Assembly (NCBI GenBank): GCA_014380965.1
Contig: JACMIV010000011.1
Coordinates: 1 to 6,226 of the forward strand
Length of the DNA: 6,226 bases
Direction of reading: 5' to 3'
Source of the DNA: Rhizobiaceae bacterium
Lineage (GTDB): Bacteria; Pseudomonadota; Alphaproteobacteria; Rhizobiales; Rhizobiaceae
The notes under the pieces: generated by a model
Database searches by the model: none
The model's input: the letters and a program-made list of their open reading frames with translations, nothing else
Told to the model about the DNA's origin: nothing
Part shown: positions 1-6,226 of the stretch, in pieces
Layout: every line of letters starts with the position of its first letter
How positions within the stretch are numbered: the stretch's first letter is position 1
Made by a program: the position numbers and the translations under genes

Positions 1-4
1 TCTA

Positions 5-41
5 CTTCGTCATCCCCGCGCACAGCGCGAGGATGACGAAG
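5..41. repeat. Long imperfect palindrome (REP-like hairpin)
   Basis: A perfect 11-bp inverted repeat (CTTCGTCATCC at 5-15, GGATGACGAAG at 31-41) encloses a second 5-bp stem (CGCGC at 17-21, GCGCG at 25-29) with an ACA loop. Only the C16/A30 pair is mismatched, so about 16 of 17 pairs form. No T-run follows on either strand, so this is not a classical intrinsic terminator. Its place 60 bases past the stop of the minus-strand gene, and its likeness to the 'GTCATCC...GGATGAC' type of intergenic palindrome seen in rhizobial genomes, suggest a dispersed REP-like element that may protect mRNA 3' ends. The structure is seen directly; the repeat-family assignment is inference. Confidence 0.7.
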
Positions 42-42
42 C

Positions 43-68
43 GGATGTTTCATCCCCTCGAAGCGAGG
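43..68. other. Two small tandem hairpins beside the palindrome
   Basis: GGATG (43-47) pairs with CATCC (51-55) around TTT, and immediately after it CCTCG (56-60) pairs with CGAGG (64-68) around AAG. Together with the 5-41 palindrome they make three back-to-back stem-loops. GGATGA at 31-36 can also pair with TCATCC at 50-55, so alternative folds compete. The rest of the edge region (69-100) is GC-rich and shows no gene. The set could form the 3' end of the minus-strand transcript, but no U-tract is present. Confidence 0.4.
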
Positions 69-100
69 CCCGGCTCGCCGCGCCCGCAGGCGCCGCACTG

Positions 101-1288
101 TTACTCCGTCCCGTTTGCGGTCACCTCGAGCTGAAGCACCGTCGGCAGGGTCTGCGGCGCGCCCATGGCGGCGCCGATGATCTGCGTGGCGGCGACCGGC
201 GCGTCCGGGTCGATCGAAACGGAGAGCGACTTTGGGTCCTTGAGGAAGGTCTCGACTGCGCTCGTCACCTGTGCCTGGAACTCCGGGTTCTGCAGCGAGG
301 CGAGCACCATCGGCATCATGCCGGTGAGGCCCGCGACGAGCTCGTCGCGCGTTTGGCCCTGCTGCTTGGCGTAGTAGTCGAGGAGCTTGGGGGTGAGTGA
401 GGCGTCGGTGAAGTCGATCGAGAGCGAGGCGACCGAGAGCTGCGAGACGAGGCCGATGATCGCCATGCCCGAGGACTGCGCGGCGTCGGGATTGGCGGCC
501 ATCTGCTCCTGGATCTCGGCGAGCGACTTGGCGAAGGCGGGCGTATAGCCGTTGATCTGGTAGTCGATGCTGAAATCGCCGGCGTTCTCCACCGAAATGG
601 CGAGCGGGTCGAGCACGAGCTCGCCCGATTGCGGGTTCCACGTCATCTCCATGGAGCCCGTGCCCGACAGCTGGGGATAGCCGATCTCCTGCATCGCCTT
701 CGTCGTCTCGTCCGCCGGCAGCGCGGCGAAGTCGACGGCAAAGTCTCCCATGTTGAAGGTCGACGCGATCGTGCCGCTGCCGGAGGCGACGGAATTGGTG
801 AACTCGGTGCCGGAGAGGCTGAAGATGTCCTTGCCGCCTTCCGAGACGGAAACGCTCTCGACGGCCGCCTTGTCGAAGAAGAACTGCGTCTCGCCCGGCA
901 GCGTCGAGGCTCCTTGGCTGCCAGCGATCTGCAGGCCTTCGAGCACCATTCCGGTGACGTTCGCCTGCTTGCCGTCCTCGGTCTTCGAAAAATCCTCGAA
1001 GGGAACGGTGGCGACCCGCCAGCCTTCCGCGTTCGAGCCGGTCACTGTCTCGAAGGTGAGGTCTCCGACCTCTGCGGTGTCGGGGGCGGTTCCGAGCGTC
1101 ACGCCCGTGAGGACGACATTCTCGCCTTCGGCCTCTGCCGCGGTGAAAGCCATCGGGACGCCGCTCTTGGCCGCGATCTCCTTCAGCCGGTCGCCGAAGG
1201 CCTGCGCGTCTGCGGCTTGCGCTGCCGAGGAGCCGAAGAGAACGAGCGCCAGCCCGGCGACGATCCGATGTGAAGTGGTTGCGGTCAT
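101..1288 (-). CDS. Exported protein of unknown function (395 aa)
   Basis: I do not recognise this family. The protein starts with a clear Sec signal peptide: a short basic n-region (His7, Arg8), a hydrophobic core of about residues 9-22, and an AQA cleavage site after residue 25. The mature part of about 370 residues has no other membrane segment, no cysteine and no lipobox, is acidic, and should be periplasmic or secreted. It is rich in alternating Thr/Ser/Val/Gly stretches typical of beta structure (about residues 50-250), followed by a more helical stretch (about 255-350) and a final beta-like segment ending LQLEVTANGTE. This layout recalls periplasmic beta-rich envelope proteins such as DUF945 or AsmA-like proteins, but that is only a resemblance. 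The ATG start is supported by AAAGG seven bases upstream and by the signal peptide directly after it. The gene is transcribed divergently from parC, stands alone in the window, and has hairpins behind its stop. That it is a real gene is near certain; its function is unknown. Confidence 0.85.
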   Translation of the reverse strand: MTATTSHRIVAGLALVLFGSSAAQAADAQAFGDRLKEIAAKSGVPMAFTAAEAEGENVVLTGVTLGTAPDTAEVGDLTFETVTGSNAEGWRVATVPFEDFSKTEDGKQANVTGMVLEGLQIAGSQGASTLPGETQFFFDKAAVESVSVSEGGKDIFSLSGTEFTNSVASGSGTIASTFNMGDFAVDFAALPADETTKAMQEIGYPQLSGTGSMEMTWNPQSGELVLDPLAISVENAGDFSIDYQINGYTPAFAKSLAEIQEQMAANPDAAQSSGMAIIGLVSQLSVASLSIDFTDASLTPKLLDYYAKQQGQTRDELVAGLTGMMPMVLASLQNPEFQAQVTSAVETFLKDPKSLSVSIDPDAPVAATQIIGAAMGAPQTLPTVLQLEVTANGTE

Positions 1289-1295
1289 GGATGAA

Positions 1296-1300
1296 CCTTT
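1296..1300 (-). promoter_or_regulatory. Ribosome binding site of the exported-protein gene
   Basis: Read on the minus strand, AAAGG lies seven bases before the ATG at 1288. It supports that codon as the start and fits the signal peptide that follows. Confidence 0.55.
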
Positions 1301-1510
1301 CGCGTGAGTGCCGAAGCGCTTGGGAATTTGGCGGAGACGCGCAAACGGATGAATGCGACCGCCAGCCGGACCCTTGCAGACGAAAGTGGAATGCGGGGAC
1401 AGTGTGGCAAGGTCACGTCCGCGCCGGGCGCAGCCAATCGCGTCTTCGCCGGCAGTGGAAGCTCCGCTAAAAAGGATTGGGGGTAATCCATGTTCCGGTC
1501 TTGTTCCCGG

Positions 1511-1532
1511 CTTAGCTCTGACCTAAGGGGAG
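1511..1532 (+). promoter_or_regulatory. parC ribosome binding site within a small inverted repeat
   Basis: AAGGGGAG (1525-1532) is a strong Shine-Dalgarno sequence three to five bases before the parC ATG. CTTAG (1511-1515) is the exact inverse of CTAAG (1523-1527), with a seven-base loop, so the 5' edge of the ribosome site can be drawn into a weak 5-bp stem. The ribosome site is well supported; any regulatory role of the stem is speculative. Confidence 0.6.
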
Positions 1533-1535
1533 ACC

Positions 1536-3782
1536 ATGAGCAAGACTGCGGATCCGCCGGGCGGCGGAGGAGACATTGAGCCGGTCGATCTGAAGGTCGC
1601 TCTCGAGGAGCGCTACCTCGCCTATGCCCTGTCGACCATCATGGGCCGGGCCCTGCCGGACGTGCGGGACGGGCTGAAGCCGGTGCATCGGCGCATCGTC
1701 CACGCCATGCGCGTGCTGCGCCTCGATCCGGGCCAAGCCTACAAGAAATCCGCCCGCATCGTCGGCGACGTGATGGGCAAGTTCCATCCGCACGGCGATG
1801 CCTCGATCTACGACGCGCTGGTGCGCCTCTCCCAGGACTTCGCGATCCGCTATCCGCTGATCGACGGCCAGGGCAATTTCGGCAATGTCGACGGCGATTC
1901 GGCCGCGGCCAAGCGCTACACCGAAGCGCGGATGACCGACGTCGCGATGCTTCTCCTGCGCGGCATCGACGAGAACGCGGTCGACTTCCGCCCGACCTAC
2001 AACGAGGAGGACGAGGAGCCGATCGTCCTTCCCGGCGCCTTCCCGAATCTCCTCGCCAACGGCTCGTCCGGCATCGCGGTCGGCATGGCGACTTCGATCC
2101 CGCCGCACAACGCGGCCGAGCTCTGCGAAGCCGCGCTCATGCTGATCGCCGATCCGGAGGCCGGGCTCGATCAGCTCCTGAAGGCGGTGCAGGGGCCGGA
2201 CTTTCCGACGGGCGGCATCATCGTCGATTCGCACGATCACATCAGGGAAGCCTATGCGACGGGCCGCGGCTCGTTTCGCGTCAGGGCGCGCTGGGTGAAG
2301 GAGGACCAGGGCAGGGGTTCCTACGCCGTCGTTGTCACCGAGATTCCCTACGGCGTTCAGAAGTCGCGATTGATCGAGAAGATCGCCGACCTGCTCTTTG
2401 CGAAGAAACTGCCGCTGCTCGCCGACGTGCGCGACGAATCGGCCGAGGACGTGCGGGTCGTCTTCGAGCCGAAGAGCCGGACGGTCGACGCCGAACTCCT
2501 CATGGAATCGCTGTTTCGGCTGACCGATCTCGAGACCCGCATTCCGCTCAACATGAACGTCCTCTCCGGCGGCAAGGTGCCGCGGGTGATGACGCTGAAG
2601 GAAGTGCTCGCCGAATGGCTCGCCCATCAGCGCGAGGTGCTGGTGCGCCGCGCGCGCTTCCGGCTCGACCAGATCGAGCGTCGGCTCGAAGTTCTGTCGG
2701 GCTACCTCATCGCCTTCCTCAATCTCGACGAGGTGATCCGCATCATCCGGACGGAGGACGAGCCGAAACCCGTCCTGGTCGAGACCTTCACGCTGACCGA
2801 GGTGCAGGCCGAGGCGATCCTCAACATGCGCCTTCGCTCGCTGCGAAAGCTCGAGGAGTTCGAACTGAAGCGTGAATTCGACACGCTGTCCGACGAGAAG
2901 GCCGACAAGGAGGCGCTTCTCGCCTCCAACGCGAAGCAGTGGGCCGGCATCGCCGCCGAGGTGCGCGAGGTCGCCAAGGCATTCTCGAAGAAGACCAAGC
3001 TCGGCAAGCGGCGCACGACCTTCGCAAACCCGCCGGCGCGCAATCTGGACGACCTCAACGTCGCGCTCATCGAGCGCGAGCCGGTGACGGTGGTCCTGTC
3101 GAGGAAGGGGTTCCTGCGCTCGCTCCGCGGCCATGTCGCCGATCTCGGAAGTCTGGCCTTCAAGGAGGGGGACGGACTGAAGCTTGCCTTCCCCGCGATG
3201 ACGACCGACAAGATCCTGTTCCTGTCGACGGACGGGCGCGCCTTCACGATGAGCGCGGACAAGCTCGCCGGCGGGAGGGGGCAGGGCGAACCGATCCGGC
3301 TGGCCTTCGAACTCGAGGACGCCGCCGACATCGCGCTCGGCTTCGTCGCGGTGCCGACCCGCAGGCGTCTCCTCGCCTCCTCGGACGGCAACGGCTTCCT
3401 CGTCTCGGAAGGCGAGATGCTGTCCGCGACGCGCAAGGGCAAGCAGCTCATGAACCTGTCGCCCGGCGCGGTGCTGAAGATGGCAGTCCCGGCAGACGGC
3501 GACACGGTCGCGGTCGTCGGCGACAATCGTAAGATGGTGGTCTTTCCGCTGATCCAGGTTCCGGAAATGACCCGCGGCAAGGGCGTGCGTCTCCAGCGCT
3601 ACAAGGACGGCGGTCTTGCCGACCTCAAGATCTTTTCGATCGCGGACGGTCTCTCCTGGCAGGGCTCCGGCGGGCGATCCTTCGTGCGCTCCGCCGATGA
3701 CCTCTTCGAATGGCGTTCCGACCGTGGCCTTGCGGGCCGGATGGTACCGAACGGCTTTCCGAAATCGAACCGTTTCACCTGA
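1536..3782 (+). CDS. parC: DNA topoisomerase IV subunit A (ParC)
   Basis: ParC (748 aa) forms topoisomerase IV with ParE. In the cytoplasm it passes one DNA duplex through a double-strand break to unlink daughter chromosomes and relax supercoils, using ATP hydrolysed by ParE. The N-terminal breakage domain (about residues 25-500) is complete. It has GLKPVHRRI, then GKFHPHGD in the recognition helix, and the active-site Tyr128 in the KRYTEARM motif, which forms the phosphotyrosyl link to DNA. The [14 protein letters not shown] motif follows, and a coiled-coil arm begins near HQREV (364-368). The C-terminal DNA-wrapping domain (about 510-745) includes [11 protein letters not shown] (680-690). 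The canonical GyrA box QRRGGKG is absent and the length is near 750 rather than the roughly 900 of alphaproteobacterial GyrA; both point to ParC. The ATG is preceded by AAGGGGAG. parE is not in the window. At the positions equivalent to E. coli ParC Ser80 and Glu84, this protein has Ala89 and Asp93. No disruption is seen. Confidence 0.96.
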   Translation: MSKTADPPGGGGDIEPVDLKVALEERYLAYALSTIMGRALPDVRDGLKPVHRRIVHAMRVLRLDPGQAYKKSARIVGDVMGKFHPHGDASIYDALVRLSQDFAIRYPLIDGQGNFGNVDGDSAAAKRYTEARMTDVAMLLLRGIDENAVDFRPTYNEEDEEPIVLPGAFPNLLANGSSGIAVGMATSIPPHNAAELCEAALMLIADPEAGLDQLLKAVQGPDFPTGGIIVDSHDHIREAYATGRGSFRVRARWVKEDQGRGSYAVVVTEIPYGVQKSRLIEKIADLLFAKKLPLLADVRDESAEDVRVVFEPKSRTVDAELLMESLFRLTDLETRIPLNMNVLSGGKVPRVMTLKEVLAEWLAHQREVLVRRARFRLDQIERRLEVLSGYLIAFLNLDEVIRIIRTEDEPKPVLVETFTLTEVQAEAILNMRLRSLRKLEEFELKREFDTLSDEKADKEALLASNAKQWAGIAAEVREVAKAFSKKTKLGKRRTTFANPPARNLDDLNVALIEREPVTVVLSRKGFLRSLRGHVADLGSLAFKEGDGLKLAFPAMTTDKILFLSTDGRAFTMSADKLAGGRGQGEPIRLAFELEDAADIALGFVAVPTRRRLLASSDGNGFLVSEGEMLSATRKGKQLMNLSPGAVLKMAVPADGDTVAVVGDNRKMVVFPLIQVPEMTRGKGVRLQRYKDGGLADLKIFSIADGLSWQGSGGRSFVRSADDLFEWRSDRGLAGRMVPNGFPKSNRFT

Positions 3783-3966
3783 AGACTGACATCGCGACCA
3801 AACGACGCGGGCCATGATACGTTCGAGGGACGTCGCGCGGATTGCGGCCCGGAAACGTGGTGAATGCGACGGAAACCCCTTTTCCGGAAGGAACAGATGC
3901 TTCGCTCGACTGAGAATGCCTTCGGCGCGCAAGCTCAGTGCGCCACGATCGAGGAAGCTTCTCAGG
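3783..3966. other. Mostly non-coding stretch downstream of parC
   Basis: The 184 bases between the parC stop and the start of the small membrane-protein gene hold no convincing complete gene. CGGAAA (3870-3875) and TTTCCG (3881-3886) form a 6-bp stem with a five-base loop. It is followed by GAAGGAACAG instead of a T-run, so it is not a standard terminator of parC. The plus-strand frame of the small protein stays open back to an ATG at 3814, but that extension encodes an Arg-rich stretch lacking a ribosome site and is probably untranslated. Confidence 0.45.
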
Positions 3967-4007
3967 ATGACCAAGATCCGCATCTCCGATCCACCGCCGG
4001 AGCGTGA
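3897..4007 (+). CDS. Possible 36-codon upstream frame (leader peptide candidate)
   Basis: An ATG at 3897 is preceded by GGAAGGA (3886-3892), the best-placed Shine-Dalgarno sequence between parC and slt. It opens a frame of 36 codons ending in TGA at 4005-4007, starting MLRSTENAFG and ending LRSTAGA. The frame overlaps the first 41 bases of the 62-codon gene in another phase, so ribosomes that finish it could reinitiate or couple to that gene. The peptide has no membrane segment or recognisable motif. It may be a chance frame; the ribosome site is the only positive evidence. Confidence 0.25.
   Translation: MLRSTENAFGAQAQCATIEEASQDDQDPHLRSTAGA
3951..3957 (+). promoter_or_regulatory. Ribosome binding site choosing the start of the small membrane protein
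   Basis: GAGGAAG lies nine bases before the ATG at 3967. It favours this codon over in-frame ATGs at 3814 and 3916, neither of which has a comparable site. Confidence 0.45.
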
Positions 4008-4155
4008 AACGCTCCAGGGCGGCGTCCGGCCCTGGCTCCGCTACGCCGGCATCGTCGCCGTAGCGATTCTGGCGGGCTCCGTGACGATCGTGCTTTACTA
4101 CGGTTTCGACGCCTTCCAGGTGATCCGCTCGGCGGTGCTCGCCCCTTTCTGGTGA
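3967..4155 (+). CDS. Small single-pass membrane protein (62 aa), function unknown
   Basis: I do not recognise the family. The 62-residue product has a polar, proline-containing N-terminus (residues 1-25, with DPPPERE at 8-14), one hydrophobic helix at about 26-46 (YAGIVAVAILAGSVTIVLYY) and a short amphipathic tail of 16 residues ending APFW. Arg21 and Arg25 flank the helix on its N-terminal side, so the positive-inside rule puts the N-terminus in the cytoplasm and the tail in the periplasm. The start is chosen from GAGGAAG nine bases upstream; the longer in-frame extension to 3814 is Arg-rich and lacks a ribosome site. The gene follows parC by 184 bases on the same strand and ends 43 bases from the convergent slt stop. 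The membrane segment, the start signal and its place in a gap between two solid genes support a real gene, but no homologue could be consulted. Confidence 0.55.
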   Translation: MTKIRISDPPPERETLQGGVRPWLRYAGIVAVAILAGSVTIVLYYGFDAFQVIRSAVLAPFW

Positions 4156-4198
4156 TGGCGAGTGGCGATCATCCGCGGCAGGGACCGGTTTTCCTCGC
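4156..4198. other. Convergent gap between the small protein gene and slt
   Basis: Two stop codons face each other across 43 bases. I see only short palindromes (CCGCGG, ACCGGT) and no hairpin with a T-tract on either strand, so termination here, if any, is not of the classical intrinsic kind and the transcripts may overlap at their 3' ends. Confidence 0.4.
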
Positions 4199-6226
4199 TC
4201 AGCCGCGTCGGCCGACGACGAGGTCGCGCTCGATGTTCGCCTCCGCGCCGAGGCGCATCTTGTAGACCTGATAGTTCTCCATGACGCGCTGGACGTAGTT
4301 TCGCGTCTCGGTGAACGGGATGCGCTCGACCCAGTCCACCACCTCGTCGATCGACTTGCCGCGCGGATCCCCGAAGCGCTCCACCCATTCGCGGGCCCTT
4401 CGGGGACCGGCATTGTAGGCGATGAAGGTCAGGACGTAGGAGCCGGAGAAACTGTCGATCTGCTCGCCGAGGAAGCGCGCGCCAAGCGTCGCGTTGTAGC
4501 CGGGATCGGAGGTGAGCCTTGCGAGCGAGTAGCCCATGCCGGCCTTCGCGGCGACGGACTTAGCCGTTCCGGGCATCAACTGGAGGAGGCCGAGGGCGCC
4601 TGCGGGCGACTTTGCGCGCGGGTTGAACTCGCTCTCCTGCCGCGCGATGGCATAGGCGAGCGCCTTGCCGGAGGCGGAGATGTTGGCCGAGACCGGAATG
4701 ACGCCGATCGGGAAGGCCAGCGCCGCAGCGTCGACGCCGCGCACGTTGGCGGCCTTGCCGACCTTCAGCGCGAGGTAGTGGTCGCCGCGCCGCTCGGCCA
4801 TGACGGCGAGCATCGCGACTTCGCCGGGGCTCGTCAGCTCGTCCGCGAGTGCCCGGTAGAGGATGTCGGCGCGGCTTTCGAGGCCGATGTCCTCGAGACG
4901 CTTGATCGCCCGGACCGCCTCGCGGCCCTCGAAGCGCTGCCGTTCGGCGGCGGAAGGGCGGGGATAGGCGACGTCGGCCGAACGCGCGCCGATCTTGGCG
5001 GCGGCAAGCTGGCCGTAATAGGTCGTCGGATAGGCCGCCGCCCGCCCATAATATTGCCCGGCCCGGCCCGAGCGAGAGACTTCCGCCGTCCGCCCGAGCC
5101 AGTAATAGGCCCGCGACTGCGACAGCGGCCTCTCGGAAACCTCTGCGATTCGCGCGAAATGCTGACCGGCGGCACGCGTGTCGCCAAGGAAGGAGAGGGC
5201 GATCCAGCCGGCGTGGAACTCGGCTTCCGCCGCATCCGGTGCGCTTTCGGCCGCGTGAGCGCTGGCGACGCGGTAGGCGTCCTTGTGGCGGCCGAGGTCG
5301 AGGAGATCGCGCGCGACGATGCGGCGCTCGTTCCACCAGGCGTCGGGATCGACGAGGCTCTCCGCGTCGCGCGGCGCCTTGAGGAGGAAGGCTGCGGACT
5401 CCGCCACCTTTCCGCGCTTTCGCAGGTGCTCGACCATGGCGAAGATGTAGCCGGGATCGGAATGCTGCGAGGCGGGCACGTTGGCGAGGAGCTTTCCGGC
5501 TGACGCATCGCCCTTGATCGCGGCGGACCAGGCGGCGTAGAGGCGCTCGGAATTTGCCAGCGTCTTCATCCGCGCGGCATCGGCAACGCGCTCGCGGTAG
5601 AGCAGCATGTCCATGCGGCGCTTATGGTCGGCCTTCGTCAGGATCGGTGCGAACTGCGACAGGATCGCCTGCTCCAGCGAGCGATCGAGCGTCTCTGTGT
5701 GCCACACCTCGGCGACGACGCGCTTGGCCTTGCCGGCCTCGCCGATCGCCATCAGCGCCCGCGCCAGCGCCATGCCGCCCTCCGGCGTTTCCGGACGGCT
5801 GCCGGAAAAGGCGTTGACGACTTCGCTGGGCGAGAGGCCTTCGCGATAGAGGGCGCGTTCGGAATTGGCGCGCAACGTCTTCATGCCGGGCCAGTCCTGA
5901 AGTTCGGCCGAGGCGTTTGCGATCTCATAGGCGGGAACGCCCGCGCCGCCCTTCAGCGCGATGGCCCAGGTCAGGATCTGCCGGTCGAGCGAGCCGCGAC
6001 GAAGCCCCTCGCGAATGGCGCGGGCCTTGCCCATGTCTCCCGCGGAGACCGCCTTCAGTGCTCCCGTGAGTTCGCCAGCCACGGCCCGAACGTTTGCCGG
6101 GCGCGCGGAAATCGATGAGATCGACGCGGTGAAGGCGCTGGCGCTGGCGTCGACCTCGGACGGTGCCGGGCGGGGCGCAACCGGATTTGCGGCGAGCGGT
6201 CGGTTGGCGACAGGCGGCGTGCCGAA
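4199..6226 (-). CDS. slt: Soluble lytic murein transglycosylase, Slt70 type (N-terminus outside window)
   Basis: The enzyme cleaves the MurNAc-GlcNAc bond of peptidoglycan in the periplasm, leaving 1,6-anhydro-muramyl ends, in wall turnover and remodelling. The 675 visible residues begin with a linker of about 48 residues rich in Pro, Ala and Ser. Then comes a long alpha-helical repeat region (about 50-500) like the doughnut-shaped U and L domains of Slt70. The C-terminal SLT catalytic domain (about 510-660) shows AYAIARQESEFNP with the catalytic Glu of QES (visible residue 531, codon 4634-4636), the ALGLLQLMPGTA motif, AYNAGPRRAREW, and NYVQRVMENYQVY near the end. A GTG at 6082 could be taken as a start, but the frame has no stop from there to the window edge and no signal peptide follows the GTG. 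The true start and export signal must therefore lie beyond 6226. In many Hyphomicrobiales slt lies beside a divergent dapA, so that gene may follow to the right; this is recalled knowledge, not seen here. The frame is intact throughout. Confidence 0.93.
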   Translation of the reverse strand, partial: FGTPPVANRPLAANPVAPRPAPSEVDASASAFTASISSISARPANVRAVAGELTGALKAVSAGDMGKARAIREGLRRGSLDRQILTWAIALKGGAGVPAYEIANASAELQDWPGMKTLRANSERALYREGLSPSEVVNAFSGSRPETPEGGMALARALMAIGEAGKAKRVVAEVWHTETLDRSLEQAILSQFAPILTKADHKRRMDMLLYRERVADAARMKTLANSERLYAAWSAAIKGDASAGKLLANVPASQHSDPGYIFAMVEHLRKRGKVAESAAFLLKAPRDAESLVDPDAWWNERRIVARDLLDLGRHKDAYRVASAHAAESAPDAAEAEFHAGWIALSFLGDTRAAGQHFARIAEVSERPLSQSRAYYWLGRTAEVSRSGRAGQYYGRAAAYPTTYYGQLAAAKIGARSADVAYPRPSAAERQRFEGREAVRAIKRLEDIGLESRADILYRALADELTSPGEVAMLAVMAERRGDHYLALKVGKAANVRGVDAAALAFPIGVIPVSANISASGKALAYAIARQESEFNPRAKSPAGALGLLQLMPGTAKSVAAKAGMGYSLARLTSDPGYNATLGARFLGEQIDSFSGSYVLTFIAYNAGPRRAREWVERFGDPRGKSIDEVVDWVERIPFTETRNYVQRVMENYQVYKMRLGAEANIERDLVVGRRG

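Larger units (their letters stand above)
1289..1535. promoter_or_regulatory. Divergent intergenic region between the exported-protein gene and parC
   Basis: These 247 bases separate two divergent starts and so must hold a promoter for each. No strong TTGACA/TATAAT pair is visible. The best but weak candidate for parC is TTCGCC (1445-1450), a 16-base spacer and CTAAAA (1467-1472). Other structure includes an AAGCGCTT palindrome (1314-1321) and an inverted repeat GGATT (1474-1478) / AATCC (1485-1489) around a GGGGGT loop. Short frames on both strands here have no persuasive ribosome site or composition, so I treat the stretch as non-coding. Confidence 0.5.

Noticed and set aside
629..1273. 214-codon plus-strand frame opposite the exported-protein gene
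   Set aside because: It has the same codon register as the minus-strand gene, is Arg/Gly/Leu-rich and has no domain; the signal-peptide protein on the other strand is far more protein-like.
1304..1486. 60-codon plus-strand frame (GTG start) and 68-codon minus-strand frame in the parC upstream region as small genes
   Set aside because: They lack a convincing ribosome site or recognisable feature, and the region must hold two divergent promoters.
1536..3782. Assignment of this gene as gyrA
   Set aside because: The length is near 750 residues, the canonical GyrA box is absent, and the C-terminal [11 protein letters not shown] form fits ParC.
1350..3870. Repeated 10-mer TGAATGCGAC at 1350-1359 and 3861-3870, both in non-coding stretches
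   Set aside because: Shared 10-mers are expected by chance in a window this size, and the flanks do not match.
3870..3886. CGGAAA/TTTCCG hairpin as an intrinsic terminator of parC
   Set aside because: The stem is only 6 bp and is followed by GAAGGAACAG with no T-run; these bases serve better as the ribosome site of the 3897 frame.
3814..3966. N-terminal extension of the small membrane protein to the ATG at 3814
   Set aside because: The added 51 residues are Arg-rich with no ribosome site before that ATG; the ATG at 3967 has GAGGAAG at nine bases.
1512..3983. 823-codon minus-strand frame opposite parC as a real gene
   Set aside because: It lies in exact codon register opposite a clearly homologous parC, has the composition of a GC-rich shadow frame and no domain. 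Its openness follows from the absence of TTA, CTA and TCA codons in parC.
4778..5503. 241-codon plus-strand frame inside slt
   Set aside because: It is an in-register shadow of the slt coding sequence, which has clear SLT motifs and family length.

Overview
The window is GC-rich chromosomal DNA from an alphaproteobacterium, most likely Hyphomicrobiales (Rhizobiales). This rests on the alphaproteobacterial character of the ParC and lytic transglycosylase proteins, the strong G/C bias at third codon positions (which leaves long antisense frames open), and a REP-like palindrome next to a gene end. The family cannot be fixed from the sequence; something near Aurantimonadaceae or the rhizobia is a guess.

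Layout, left to right. Positions 1-100 are non-coding and hold three consecutive stem-loops. Positions 101-1288 (minus) encode a 395-residue exported protein of unknown function. Positions 1289-1535 are a divergent intergenic region that must carry the promoters of that gene and of parC, although neither promoter matches consensus well. Positions 1536-3782 (plus) encode ParC, the DNA-breaking subunit of topoisomerase IV, complete and intact. Positions 3783-3966 are mostly non-coding. They lead into a small gene at 3967-4155 (plus) for a 62-residue single-pass membrane protein, overlapped at its start by a doubtful 36-codon frame (3897-4007). Positions 4199-6226 (minus) encode a soluble lytic murein transglycosylase of the Slt70 type. 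It converges on the small gene across 43 bases, and its N-terminus lies beyond the right edge of the window.

The genes do not form an obvious pathway. ParC acts in chromosome decatenation, Slt cleaves peptidoglycan in the periplasm, and the exported protein and the small membrane protein are uncharacterised envelope proteins. I see no mobile element, CRISPR array, tRNA, rRNA, toxin-antitoxin pair or defence system. The region looks like ordinary housekeeping chromosome, and I find no support for an undescribed multi-gene system. The points most worth a second look are the membrane microprotein with its overlapping upstream frame, the compound hairpin at the left edge, the quinolone-region residues of ParC, and the slt start that must be moved upstream.
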